DNA from: Candidatus Saccharicenans sp.
Lineage (GTDB): Bacteria; Acidobacteriota; Aminicenantia; Aminicenantales; Saccharicenantaceae
DNA: 64,000 nt
Direction of reading: 5' to 3'
Assembly: GCA_030017715.1 (NCBI GenBank)
Contig: JASEIU010000002.1
Coordinates: 360,915 to 424,914, forward strand
Shown: one piece after another, positions 1 to 9,605 of the stretch
Layout: every line of letters begins with the position of its first letter
How positions within the stretch are numbered: the stretch's first letter is position 1
Program-made: the position numbers and the translations under genes
Notes under the pieces: generated by a model
What the model was told of the DNA's origin: nothing
Database searches by the model: none
What the model saw: the letters and a program-made list of their open reading frames with translations, nothing else

Positions 1-262
1 GCAAGACCCCCTCTCTTCCGAACATTTCTGCAGTGATCGAATTGTTCAGGTAGACGACATATTTGCCGAGCGGCCGGTCCGAGAGAAAGTGATAGAAACT
101 GATAACGCCTTCAACTTCGGCCGTGGAGAGGCCCAGATTTTCGACCACAGCCGGGACGGCTTTTCCGGGGATGAACCCTTCCGCCCGCTGGATTTCTTTC
201 AGGATGTCAATCAGCCGGGTTCTGTCTTTTTTGTATTTTCTCAGTATGTCTCTATAACTCAT
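1..262 (-). CDS. NuoE/HoxE-like NADH dehydrogenase 24 kDa (thioredoxin-like [2Fe-2S]) subunit, partial
   Basis: Reverse-strand translation from ATG at 262: MSYRDILRKYKKDRTRLIDILKEIQRAEGFIPGKAVPAVVENLGLSTAEVEGVISFYHFLSDRPLGKYVVYLNNSI...; typical NuoE N-terminus; runs off the window edge. Confidence 0.85.
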   Translation of the reverse strand, partial: MSYRDILRKYKKDRTRLIDILKEIQRAEGFIPGKAVPAVVENLGLSTAEVEGVISFYHFLSDRPLGKYVVYLNNSITAEMFGREGVL

Positions 263-553
263 ATAAATCCCCTTTATTAAATAGAATTATTTATATCATA
301 AATTTATTAATTTATAAACTTAAAAAGAAGCCTGTTTTTACGCCGGCGGGGATAATTACTGGTCGAATATCTCCGTTCCCGGCCTCTTTGGGCCCGCCGG
401 GCGACAATTTTGCCGCCGGCGATGGGGACAGCGATGGTCGAGGCAGAAGCCGGCGGCAGCCGCCCCCTCCATATTAGCCAGCGCAAAAACAGATTGGCCG
501 TATCGACAGGGGTTATCTTGTGGAATTCCGGCTTATTTTCTATAATGCTAAGC

Positions 554-835
554 ATGAAAGTTGACCTTGAACATCTCAGCCGCCTGGCCTGTCTGGAGCT
601 GACAGAGGAAGAAAAAGACCTTCTGCCCGCTCAGATGGAAAAGATAATTGACTGGGTCGGGCAGCTTTCCAGTCTGGCCACCGGCGAGGAAGAAGAAGAG
701 GCCTCGCCGGGTTTTACTCTGCGGCTGCAGGAAGACGAGATTCAACCATCCCTGCCCCAGGCCGAGGTTCTGGTAATGGCCCCGGATAAACAGGGGGATT
801 TCGTCAAAGTGCCGAGGGTGTTAAAAGAAAAATGA
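554..835 (+). CDS. gatC: Asp-tRNA(Asn)/Glu-tRNA(Gln) amidotransferase subunit C
   Basis: VDLEHLSRLACLELTEEEKDLLPAQMEKII...; ATGA overlap with gatA; start may be 545 or 554. Confidence 0.88.
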   Translation: MKVDLEHLSRLACLELTEEEKDLLPAQMEKIIDWVGQLSSLATGEEEEEASPGFTLRLQEDEIQPSLPQAEVLVMAPDKQGDFVKVPRVLKEK

Positions 836-2304
836 ACTACCCTGAACTTGGCCTGAGGGAAGCGGTTGACCTGGTCAGGCAAGGCCAGCTTAAAGCCGCA
901 GAAATAGTCGAATCCTACATCAGCCATATAGAATCGACCGACGGAAAAATCAGAGCTTTCCTGACTACCACCTTTGACCGGGCGCTGGCCCGGGCCAGAG
1001 AAATTGACGGCAAAAAAGAAAAAGGCCGACTGGCCGGGGCGGTGGTGGCCGTCAAGGACAACATCGTCACCCGGGGCATCAGGACGACCTGCGGCTCCAG
1101 AATCCTGGAGAACTTTGTGCCGCCGTACGATGCCACGGTGGTCGAGCGCCTGGAAGCTGAAGATGCCATCATCATCGGAAAAACCAACCTGGATGAGTTT
1201 GCCATGGGCTCTTCGACCGAAAACTCAGCCTTTTTCCCCACCAGGAATCCCTGGGACCCGGAAAGAGTGCCGGGTGGTTCCAGCGGCGGGTCGGCCGCGG
1301 CAGTGGCTGCGCTGGAGGCCATGGCGGCTCTGGGCTCTGATACCGGCGGCTCGGTCCGGCAACCGGCCGCTTTTTGCGGGATCGTCGGATTGAAGCCTAC
1401 CTACGGGCGGGTTTCAAGGTACGGTCTGGTGGCTTTCGCCTCGTCCCTGGACCAGATCGGGCCGCTGACCCGTTCGGTCGAAGACTGCGCTCTAATAACC
1501 TCGGTCATGGCCGGTTTTGATGCCCGGGATTCAACCTGTGCCGAGATTCCCGTCCCCGATTATTCAGCTGACCTGCGGGAGATTCCGGGCAGGATAAAGG
1601 TCGGTCTGCTGGGCGAGACTTCTTTGAAAGGCCTTCATCCCGAAGTTGCCGCCAGCTACCTCCGGATTCAGGAGATGCTTGCCGGACTGGGCCTGGAAAT
1701 TGTTCATCTGGATTTTCCGTCCTGGGAAGTAGCCCTGCCCTGCTATTACATAATTGCTCCTTCTGAAGCCAGCTCAAACCTGGCCAGGTACGATGGCGTC
1801 CGCTATGGCTTGCGGATTGAAGCCGGAGAACTGGCTGACATGTATGTCAAAACCAGGACCGCCGGTTTTGGCAGCGAAGTTAAGAGAAGAATTCTGCTGG
1901 GCACATTTGCCCTCAGTTCCGGCTACTACGACGCTTATTATGTGAAAGCTTCCAGAGCCCGCCGGGCCATCGCCGGGGAACTAAAAGCGGCTTTTGACCG
2001 GGTTGACTTTATCCTGACCCCGACCACTCCGGAGCCGGCATTCAGGCTGGGAGAAAAGCAGGACCCGCTGGCCATGTATCTTCAGGACTATTTCACGGTG
2101 GGTGCCAGCCTGGCCGGAATTCCCGGGCTGTCCATACCATGCGGCTTGACTACAGACGGCCTGCCTCTGGGGCTCCAGATATTATCGCCTCATTTTTCCG
2201 AGGCCCGTTTATTTAAATTTGCTTTTTTGCTTGAAAATAATATAAAATTCAAAAATAATATGTATGGAATTAATAACCGAGGAAGGAGGAAGAATGAAAA
2301 TTAA
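832..2304 (+). CDS. gatA: Asp-tRNA(Asn)/Glu-tRNA(Gln) amidotransferase subunit A
   Basis: Amidase signature GSSTENSAFFPTRNPWDPERVPGGSSGGSAAAVAA, GSDTGGSVRQPAAFCGIVGLKPTYGRVSRYGL. Confidence 0.97.
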   Translation: MNYPELGLREAVDLVRQGQLKAAEIVESYISHIESTDGKIRAFLTTTFDRALARAREIDGKKEKGRLAGAVVAVKDNIVTRGIRTTCGSRILENFVPPYDATVVERLEAEDAIIIGKTNLDEFAMGSSTENSAFFPTRNPWDPERVPGGSSGGSAAAVAALEAMAALGSDTGGSVRQPAAFCGIVGLKPTYGRVSRYGLVAFASSLDQIGPLTRSVEDCALITSVMAGFDARDSTCAEIPVPDYSADLREIPGRIKVGLLGETSLKGLHPEVAASYLRIQEMLAGLGLEIVHLDFPSWEVALPCYYIIAPSEASSNLARYDGVRYGLRIEAGELADMYVKTRTAGFGSEVKRRILLGTFALSSGYYDAYYVKASRARRAIAGELKAAFDRVDFILTPTTPEPAFRLGEKQDPLAMYLQDYFTVGASLAGIPGLSIPCGLTTDGLPLGLQILSPHFSEARLFKFAFLLENNIKFKNNMYGINNRGRRKNEN

Positions 2305-2989
2305 AAGCCTTTGGTTGATCGGTCTTATCACAGTTGCCGTCCTGATTTACGCAGCCTGCACCTCCGCGCCGGAAAAAACTCTGCTGGATAAATATTTCCA
2401 TGCCGTTTCCATGAAGGATAATCAGACCATGGCCGCCATGGCCTGGAAACCGCTGGAGATTGACTACGCCAGCTTTGCCATTATCGAGACCAGTCCGGAG
2501 AAGGTCGAACCCGTAAGTCTGCCCGCCCTGAATGAAAAAGAAGCCGAAGCCAAGAAGAAAGTCGATGACCACATCGGGCCGGTGGTGGACGCCAAGGACG
2601 CTCTGGATGCGGCCAAAGACGACCTGGACAATGCCAGAACCTCGGCGGCCAGGGCGGCCCTCAAGAAAAAAGTTGAACAGCTGCAGGCCAAGTATGACGA
2701 AGAATACAACGTCCATAAAGAGCTGCAGAAAATGTACGGCGAGGCCAAGGATGCCGCGGCCAAAGAAGAACAGATTACCCTCTTCTCCCTGGGTTTGAAA
2801 AATCTCCCCGGAATCCGGAGCCTGAACGGCGACGTTCATATCAAGGAACTGGTTATCAGCGTTAAGAACAAAGCCGGGGCCGAGCGGAAGTATAAAGTCG
2901 AGATGAGGAAGTACGTGCTGAAGGATGAAACCGGCAAGACTGCCTATAACGGGCAGTGGAAGATCATCGACTTCGTGCCGGTCAGTTAA
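2294..2989 (+). CDS. putative lipoprotein with coiled-coil segment
   Basis: Signal peptide plus lipobox (YAAC), RBS ggaggaag upstream of ATG 2294, Lys/Glu/Ala-rich coiled-coil middle. Confidence 0.65.
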   Translation: MKIKSLWLIGLITVAVLIYAACTSAPEKTLLDKYFHAVSMKDNQTMAAMAWKPLEIDYASFAIIETSPEKVEPVSLPALNEKEAEAKKKVDDHIGPVVDAKDALDAAKDDLDNARTSAARAALKKKVEQLQAKYDEEYNVHKELQKMYGEAKDAAAKEEQITLFSLGLKNLPGIRSLNGDVHIKELVISVKNKAGAERKYKVEMRKYVLKDETGKTAYNGQWKIIDFVPVS

Positions 2990-3035
2990 AAGATCAGAAG
3001 ACCGAACGGATTTTTAGAATCGTCGTCGGTCGTTA

Positions 3036-3063
3036 TTGACTTTTTGCAATTTTCAGCTATAAA
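3036..3063 (+). promoter_or_regulatory. sigma70-type promoter upstream of tRNA-Lys
   Basis: TTGACT (3036-3041), 16 nt, TATAAA (3058-3063). Confidence 0.6.
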
Positions 3064-3088
3064 TAATCTTTCCTGCGGTCTGGAAAAG

Positions 3089-3160
3089 GGGCCGTTAGCT
3101 CAGAGGGAGAGCACCGGCCTTTTAAGCCGGGTGTCGCTGGTTCGAGTCCAGCACGGCTCA
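3089..3160 (+). tRNA. tRNA-Lys(TTT)
   Basis: Acceptor GGGCCGT/ACGGCTC, anticodon loop CTTTTAA, GGTTCGAGTCC T arm. Confidence 0.93.
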
Positions 3161-3165
3161 TTTGC

Positions 3166-3240
3166 GCCCCTGTCGTCTAGCCCGGCCTAGGACATCGCCC
3201 TTTCAAGGCGGCAACACGGGTTCGAATCCCGTCGGGGGCG
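3166..3240 (+). tRNA. tRNA-Glu(TTC)
   Basis: Acceptor GCCCCTG/CGGGGGC, anticodon loop CTTTCAA, GGTTCGAATCC T arm. Confidence 0.93.
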
Positions 3241-3452
3241 CTTTTTTATTTTTGGTTCATCTCCCGATTAGTTGGTCAAAAGAAAAATATCTGGTTGAAT
3301 GACTATAAGATTTAATTGGACCGGGAGCGGCCTTTAGAAGCACAGCCTCAAAGAGAGATTAAAAGAGGTGTCTTCGCAGCCTTTTGATCAGCCCCGGCTC
3401 CAACCAAACGAGGAAGCCTCTCTATTTCCTTGACCGGCGGTAATAAAGGCAG

Positions 3453-3502
3453 GAGGGTGGCACGGGGTGTCTCCGAACCGCCCGCAGCGGAAGGGGTTTC
3501 CC
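3453..3502 (+). repeat. partial copy of interspersed palindromic repeat
   Basis: gagggtggcacggggtgtctccgaaccgcccgcagcggaaggggtttccc matches the half element seen at 54997 and the reverse complement of 16405-16508 and 25775-25878. Confidence 0.75.
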
Positions 3503-3672
3503 GAATTTCAGCCAAAAAGGAAACGGCGAGGCTATCACAAAAAGAAAAATTCATTAATTTTCTCTCATTTAATAGATATAGCATTTTGTCAACTAATTTG
3601 GAGAAGATTCTTATTTTTAAATTATCCGGCAGGGGTAAATGCTGATGGGGTGGGGCAGCCAGGCAGAAAAAA

Positions 3673-5016
3673 TTATTCGAGGGAAAATCCTTTTTGCTCG
3701 ATTAATTTCACACAGGCGTCGACCTCATCGGGACCGTAAAGCCGGCCGCGGTTGAGCTTGATTTCCTCAAGCGCCCGGTCAAGGCCGAAGGCCGGGCGAT
3801 AAGGACGGTGAGAAGCCATTGCTTCCACCACGTCGGCCACCGCCAGGATGCGGGCTTCAAGCAGTATCTGGCCGTTTTTCAGCCCGCGGGGGTAACCGGA
3901 GCCATCGATTCTTTCATGATGCTGGAGCACAATCTCGGCAATCGGCCAGGGGAATTCAATGGTCTTCAGGATTTCATGTCCTGCCTGGGGATGGGTTTTA
4001 ATGATGGTGTATTCCAGTTCGGTGAGCTTGGTCGGTTTGCTAAGAATTTCTGAGGGCACATAAATCTTACCGATGTCATGAATTTCGGCCGCCAGCTTCA
4101 GCCCTTCCAGCTGGGCTTCCGACATTCCCAGTTCCTTTCCGATGGCTTCGGCCAGCTTGGCCACCCGGCGCTGGTGGCCAGCGGTGTAGGGGTCCCGCAT
4201 TTCAATGGTGATGGAAATAGCCTGGATGGTACCCTGCAGGGCGCGCTGCAGCCTGGCCCAGCTGTCCTGGAGTTCCCGCTCTGCTTTTTTGCGGGCGGTT
4301 ATATCGCGAAAAACGATGACCTGACCGGGGCCGACTGCCATGTCCGGGGGCAGAGGGGCGACGGTTTGTTCGATTGGAATTTCCTGCCCGTCTTTGGAAA
4401 TCAGAACAGACTCCCGGAGCGAAAAAGGTTCGAAGTCAGCGGGTTGTCGGTTTTGGTCTTTCAGGCGGAAAACCTGTTCGAATTTCCGGCCCAGGGCTTG
4501 CTTTTCATCCAGGCCCGTCATCCTCTGGGCCACCGGGTTTATGAACGATATTAATCCTTCAGAATTAAGAACTATTATCCCATCGCCGATGCTTCTAAGA
4601 ATGGTTGACAGCCATTGTTCTTTCTCTCTCAGCAGCAGCTGCATTCTGGCTTTGTAGAGGGCGGTCTCGATGGTCAGCTCCAGCTCCCTCTCTTCAAAGG
4701 GCTTGATCAGGTAACCGAAGGGCTCGGTCAGCTTGGCCCGCTCGAAAGTCAGGTCGTCGGCAAACGAGGTTATGTAAACCACAGGAATGCAATATTCTTC
4801 CCAGACAACCGCGGCCACCGATATACCGTCAAGTTTGCCCTTCAGGACGATGTCCATCAAAACCAGGTCCGGCTTTTTCTGGTTGAGGCTGGCGATGACT
4901 TCTTCCCCGGTCTGAACCACACCGGTAACTTCGTAGCCGAGAAGCCTGACCATGTTATGGAGGTCCCTGGCCACCAGGTTTTCGTCTTCGACAATCAGCA
5001 CTCTGGCCTTGCTCAT
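3673..5016 (-). CDS. response regulator: REC-PAS-HD-GYP (c-di-GMP phosphodiesterase family)
   Basis: N-terminal REC (VLIVEDENLVARDL, LVLMDIVL), PAS, HDIGKIYVP and HHERIDGSGYPRGL HD-GYP motifs. Confidence 0.93.
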   Translation of the reverse strand: MSKARVLIVEDENLVARDLHNMVRLLGYEVTGVVQTGEEVIASLNQKKPDLVLMDIVLKGKLDGISVAAVVWEEYCIPVVYITSFADDLTFERAKLTEPFGYLIKPFEERELELTIETALYKARMQLLLREKEQWLSTILRSIGDGIIVLNSEGLISFINPVAQRMTGLDEKQALGRKFEQVFRLKDQNRQPADFEPFSLRESVLISKDGQEIPIEQTVAPLPPDMAVGPGQVIVFRDITARKKAERELQDSWARLQRALQGTIQAISITIEMRDPYTAGHQRRVAKLAEAIGKELGMSEAQLEGLKLAAEIHDIGKIYVPSEILSKPTKLTELEYTIIKTHPQAGHEILKTIEFPWPIAEIVLQHHERIDGSGYPRGLKNGQILLEARILAVADVVEAMASHRPYRPAFGLDRALEEIKLNRGRLYGPDEVDACVKLIEQKGFSLE

Positions 5017-5082
5017 CTTGACCTCAAAAGCCTGATATCATAAGCGGACAGCAGCACGAGCATAATCTTATTATTTTGGTGG

Positions 5083-6948
5083 TCAATTTTCAAACTGTTT
5101 AGAGCCGGGAGCGGGGAAAGATACCGTAGCCAGGGTTCCCCCGCCGGTTAAGCCGCTGATAGCGAATTCTCCTCCCAGCTGAGCCGAGAGCAGCCGGACG
5201 ATTTCCAGGCCAAATCGGCTGCCGGCCCCCGGTTCATATCCCCGGCCGTCGTCCCTGACCCTCAGCACCAGCTTTTCCCCCTCAGGCTCAAGGGAAACCA
5301 CAATCGTGCCTCTCTGCCCGGGATGGAAAGCGTGCTGCAGGCTGTTGGAAACCAGCTCGGTCAGGATGAGTCCCAGCGGGATGGCCAGATCGACGGTCAA
5401 GAACGGGGCCTCAACCCTGACGGAAAAGCTTACCCCCTCGCTCCTCGGAATATGCACCTGGAACAGGTGAACCAGCAATTTTTCGGCGTAATCTCCGAAG
5501 TCGATCGAGGCCAGATCCTTTTCCCGGTAGAGTTTATCATGGACCAGGGCCATGGAATAGATTCGGCTCTGGCACTCCTTGAGGGCGGCGCGGGCTTCCG
5601 GGTCCTTCAGATAACTTGATTGCAGGTTGAGCAGGGAAGAAATGATTTGCATGTTGTTTTTGACCCGGTGGTGGACTTCTTTCAAAAGAATTTCTTTTTC
5701 TTTAAGCGAGGCCAGCATGGCGTCCTGGGCTTTTTTTCTCTCGGTAATATCCCGGACATATTCAATTACGCCTTTTAACCGGCCGGTGTTGTGGTCGATC
5801 AGGGGGAAAGAAAAGAGTTCCAGCCAGCCGGTAACCTGTCCGCCCGGCCCGGTTTTAGGGACAATTTCGCAGGCCGGTTTCATGGTTCGCAGAGTCTCAA
5901 GGCTCGGGCAATTGTTACAGAAATCATCCCTCCCGTGATAGGCCAGGTAGCATTTCTTTCCCACCAGCGGCAGGGCATGGGCATACCATTTTTCCATGAC
6001 CGGGTTCACCCGGACTATCTTCAGCTCCAGGTCCAGGATGGAAATTCCGTCCTGAATGGAAGCAAACGAGTCGGTCAGCAGGCGCTCTGTTTCTTTCCTC
6101 AGCTCCTCGGCCAGATTCTTTTTTATCACCAGGGCGGCCTGGCTAGCCACAAAGGATAGCACCCGGAGATGTTCTTCGGTGTATCTTACTCCGCCGGTAT
6201 AGCTTTGAACGACCATTACTCCGAAGACTTCATCCTGAACTTTAAGCGGGACTCCCAGCCAGTCAATGGAGGGAGCGCCGACCGATTCCACCTGGCCCTC
6301 GCTTTCCAGCCTCGAAAAAACCTCCGGAGAAGCCAGGAGGGGAACGCCTGTCCTGAGCACGTACTCGGTAAGCCCGCGGCCGGCCTTCTGTGGCGAGGGA
6401 GGCTGGTCGTACTCATCGACGAAGTAAGGAAAGGAAACGATACCACTGTTTTTATCGAACAGGGCGATATAAAAATTCTCGGCTGGCATCAGGTTCCTGA
6501 TGGTGAGGTGAATGGCCTGGAGCAATTCTTCCAATTTCTCTTTTTCAACGCTCATCCTGGCGATCTCATAGAGCGCTTCCTGAACCCTGAGCGATTTGCG
6601 CCCGGCTTCGGCCGGGACCAGAAATCCCTGGACGAGCTTTTTCCCGCTGACCTCAACGGCTATTTCCTGTCTGAAATCTTCCACCTCAAAGTATTCCGAC
6701 TCAGAGCGTCTTAACCGGTAAGTCAAGCTGCCGGCAGGCTGGCCGGTTATTTTCCTGGCCGCTATTTCTGCCCTCTGCCGGTCATCGGGATGCACCAGAT
6801 TCAGCCATTTTTTGTATTCAAGCCAGAGGGGGCCCGGTTCGGGCAGCCTCAGTAGCTGCACCAGGTCTTCGGACAGCCAGATTTTCTTGAAAGAAGGCCT
6901 AAGGATATATGAATAGATTTTCATATTTTGGTTGGCGGTTGAAACCAA
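5083..6948 (-). CDS. sensor histidine kinase (PAS-GAF-PAS, HisKA_2/HWE-like, HATPase)
   Basis: KEVHHRVKNNMQIISSLLNLQSSYLKDPEARAALKECQSRIYSMALVHDKLY dimerisation domain; GLILTELVSNSLQHAF, DDGRGYEPG ATPase motifs. Confidence 0.93.
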   Translation of the reverse strand: MVSTANQNMKIYSYILRPSFKKIWLSEDLVQLLRLPEPGPLWLEYKKWLNLVHPDDRQRAEIAARKITGQPAGSLTYRLRRSESEYFEVEDFRQEIAVEVSGKKLVQGFLVPAEAGRKSLRVQEALYEIARMSVEKEKLEELLQAIHLTIRNLMPAENFYIALFDKNSGIVSFPYFVDEYDQPPSPQKAGRGLTEYVLRTGVPLLASPEVFSRLESEGQVESVGAPSIDWLGVPLKVQDEVFGVMVVQSYTGGVRYTEEHLRVLSFVASQAALVIKKNLAEELRKETERLLTDSFASIQDGISILDLELKIVRVNPVMEKWYAHALPLVGKKCYLAYHGRDDFCNNCPSLETLRTMKPACEIVPKTGPGGQVTGWLELFSFPLIDHNTGRLKGVIEYVRDITERKKAQDAMLASLKEKEILLKEVHHRVKNNMQIISSLLNLQSSYLKDPEARAALKECQSRIYSMALVHDKLYREKDLASIDFGDYAEKLLVHLFQVHIPRSEGVSFSVRVEAPFLTVDLAIPLGLILTELVSNSLQHAFHPGQRGTIVVSLEPEGEKLVLRVRDDGRGYEPGAGSRFGLEIVRLLSAQLGGEFAISGLTGGGTLATVSFPAPGSKQFEN

Positions 6949-7116
6949 CTTTCTATTTTACTCCATCCAGGCTTTTTCCTATTCTACAGAAAACCGGAGC
7001 TGCAAACAAATTATTTTTTTTCTGCCGCTGTGGGCGGCAGGAGAGGGACCCGGCTACTCCTGGACCGTCGCGGTCAACAATCATGGAAACTAAATGGTTT
7101 CATTGACGATTATTTA

Positions 7117-8394
7117 TCAAATTTTTTCGGAATAAAGGTGAACCCGATTCCGGCCGGCGTCTTTGGCCGCGTAGAGGGCCAGGTCGGCCTGTTTCAGCAG
7201 CTCTTCCGGCTCCTGACCATGGTCCGGGAAGAAGGCCAGGCCCAGGCTGGCGGTTATCACCATTTTTCTGTTATCGACGGTCATCGGCAGGTTGAAGGCC
7301 TGAACAATTCTTTCCGCTATCTGAAGGCCGGTCTCGGCTGTCTGCAGTTCCCCCAGAAGCACGGTAAACTCATCGCCGCCGAAACGAGCTACGGTGTCGG
7401 TTTTTCTGGTCAGTTGTTTTAATATCTTCCCGGCTTCTATGAGCACCAGGTCGCCAAAGGAGTGCCCGTATGTGTCGTTGATTACCTTAAAGAAATCCAG
7501 GTCCAGCATGATGACCCCGAGCATCAGGTTTTTCCGCCGGGCCTGTTCCAGGCCGATTCTCAACCGGTCATTGAACAGCAGGCGGTTGGGCAGGTTGGTC
7601 AGGGCATCGTGGATGGCCAGGTAATTAAGACGTTCTTCCTGAAGTTTTCGCTGGGTAATGTCCCTGAAGACCAGGACCAGGCCCGCCAGCCCGCCGGCTT
7701 CGTCCCGAATCAGGGAGCTGCGGAGCTCAACCGGCAGCCGGTCTTCCCCCCGAAGCAGGTAAAAATCCTGTTCGTTCGAGAAACCCGAGCTAAGAGATTC
7801 GAGATTAAGACCCAAGGTTCTGCCGACCGACCCTTCCTGGACCAGAAAAATTTTTTCCAGCGGCTGGCCGACCGCGGCCTCAGAGCTTTTGCCAAGCAGT
7901 TTTTCGGCCACCGGGTTGATAAAGTTGATTATTCCCGCCCGGTCGGTGGAAATAACCCCGTCGGTGATGCTGGACAGGATGGCGTTCAGCCAGCGCCTCT
8001 TCTCTTTGTTTTCAGTCTCCACCTGGTGTTTGTAAAAAGCCAGTTCGATGGCCACCAGAAGCTCTTTTTCGTCAAAGGGCTTGATCAGGTAACCGAACGG
8101 CTCGGCCAGGGTGGCCTTTATCAGCGTATCCTCATCGGCATAGGCCGTCAGGTAGACTATCGGGATGGAGTGCTGCTTCCAGATTCTGGCGGCGGCCTCA
8201 ATCCCGTCGAGCTGGCCCTTTAACCTGATATCCATAAGAACCAGGTCGGGCGATTTTTCTCCGGCCAGTTGAATAGCCCGCTCGCCGCTTTCCACCACCT
8301 CTTCCACCTGATAGCCCAGATTCTTGACCATCTGTTCAATGTGGCGGGCTATCAGCAGTTCGTCTTCGACCAGCAGGATCTTTTTGCCTTTCAT
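7117..8394 (-). CDS. response regulator: REC-PAS-GGDEF (diguanylate cyclase)
   Basis: REC (ILLVEDELLIARHI), PAS, DALTNLPNRLLF and FGGDEFTVLL motif. Confidence 0.94.
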   Translation of the reverse strand: MKGKKILLVEDELLIARHIEQMVKNLGYQVEEVVESGERAIQLAGEKSPDLVLMDIRLKGQLDGIEAAARIWKQHSIPIVYLTAYADEDTLIKATLAEPFGYLIKPFDEKELLVAIELAFYKHQVETENKEKRRWLNAILSSITDGVISTDRAGIINFINPVAEKLLGKSSEAAVGQPLEKIFLVQEGSVGRTLGLNLESLSSGFSNEQDFYLLRGEDRLPVELRSSLIRDEAGGLAGLVLVFRDITQRKLQEERLNYLAIHDALTNLPNRLLFNDRLRIGLEQARRKNLMLGVIMLDLDFFKVINDTYGHSFGDLVLIEAGKILKQLTRKTDTVARFGGDEFTVLLGELQTAETGLQIAERIVQAFNLPMTVDNRKMVITASLGLAFFPDHGQEPEELLKQADLALYAAKDAGRNRVHLYSEKI

Positions 8395-8432
8395 CCCCTT
8401 CCTCGCTGCTCGTTCCCATGGCAGTGAGATGG

Positions 8433-8504
8433 TGGGCGGTACTGGGTTCGAACCAGTGGCCTCCGGTTTGTAAGACCGACACTCTGCCCCTGAGCTAACC
8501 GCCC
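8433..8504 (-). tRNA. tRNA-Val(TAC)
   Basis: Reverse strand: GGGCGGT/ACCGCCC acceptor, anticodon loop CTTACAA, GGTTCGAACC T arm. Confidence 0.9.
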
Positions 8505-8685
8505 TGGTTGACTATAACTTAAGAGAAAGAAAGCGGATTGTCAAGAATCGGCCCGTCTCCTGGCCGGGAAAAATTACGGCGGCGGCCGGGACGAGGATTT
8601 TTTGTGTTAAGATTCCCCTCCCCTGAAAGATGCAAAGTCAGGTTTTGGTGCGGTCATGAAACCGGTGACGCTAACCTGACCGAGG

Positions 8686-8714
8686 TTGACATAAATAGCC
8701 ATATATGTTAAATT
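8686..8714 (+). promoter_or_regulatory. sigma70-type promoter upstream of rplU
   Basis: TTGACA (8686-8691), 17 nt, TGt-TAAATT extended -10 (8709-8714). Confidence 0.55.
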
Positions 8715-8752
8715 TAAGCTCCAATTTTTATCTTCCTGGAAGGTGAAATCCA

Positions 8753-9229
8753 ATGTTTGCGGTAATCAAGACAGGCGGAAAACAGTATCGAATTAAAGAG
8801 GGCGATATCCTCTCCATCGAGAAACTTGAGGCGGAAAAAGGACAGGTGGTTTATTTTAACCAGGTTCTGCTGCTGGAAGATGGCCAGCAGGTCCAGGTCG
8901 GCACTCCCCTTCTGGAGAAAGCCAGAGTGGCGGCTGAGGTCCTGGATGATTATAAAGGTGAAAAAGTAATTGTTTTCAAAAAGAAAAGACGCAAAGGTTA
9001 CCGTCGCAAAAAAGGACATCGTCAATTGCTGACCAGGGTCAGAATTTCCGGAATTTACCCCGAGGGACAGGCTGTTGAAGGCGAAAAACCGGCTGCCGAA
9101 CCGGCTCCCGGAAAGGCCAGGAAAAAAGAAACAACTGCTAAAGCCGAAAAACCGACCGGCGGCAAGACTGCTTCAACCGCCAGGAAGACAGCTAAAAAAG
9201 AAACAACCGGCAAATCCAAGGAGAAATGA
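8753..9229 (+). CDS. rplU: 50S ribosomal protein L21 with Lys/Ala-rich C-terminal extension
   Basis: [25 protein letters not shown]...[24 protein letters not shown]. Confidence 0.97.
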   Translation: MFAVIKTGGKQYRIKEGDILSIEKLEAEKGQVVYFNQVLLLEDGQQVQVGTPLLEKARVAAEVLDDYKGEKVIVFKKKRRKGYRRKKGHRQLLTRVRISGIYPEGQAVEGEKPAAEPAPGKARKKETTAKAEKPTGGKTASTARKTAKKETTGKSKEK

Positions 9230-9231
9230 CC

Positions 9232-9501
9232 ATGGCTCATAAAAGGTCAGGCGTAAACGGCAGAGATTCCAATCCCAAACGTCTGGGTGTAAAGAGATTC
9301 GGCGGCCAGCTGGTCAAAGCCGGCTCAATCCTGGTGCGCCAGCGGGGCACGCCTTTCCGGCCCGGCCTGAACGTTGGCCGGGGCAGCGATGACACTCTAT
9401 TTGCCCTGGTTACCGGCGTGGTCCGATTTGAAGATAAAGGAAGGATGGGCAAGTACGTCTCGGTTATCCCCGTGGAGGAGTCGACCGGGACAGCCTCTTG
9501 A
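9232..9501 (+). CDS. rpmA: 50S ribosomal protein L27
   Basis: [45 protein letters not shown]. Confidence 0.97.
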   Translation: MAHKRSGVNGRDSNPKRLGVKRFGGQLVKAGSILVRQRGTPFRPGLNVGRGSDDTLFALVTGVVRFEDKGRMGKYVSVIPVEESTGTAS

Positions 9502-9605
9502 GATGGGACGAGTTCCCGATAGGACCTTTTTTTCGACGGAAGTTTACCACAGTTTTGCTGTCCCCCCGGTTGACTTGACCGATTCCCGGTCAGACAGGTG
9601 ATAAA

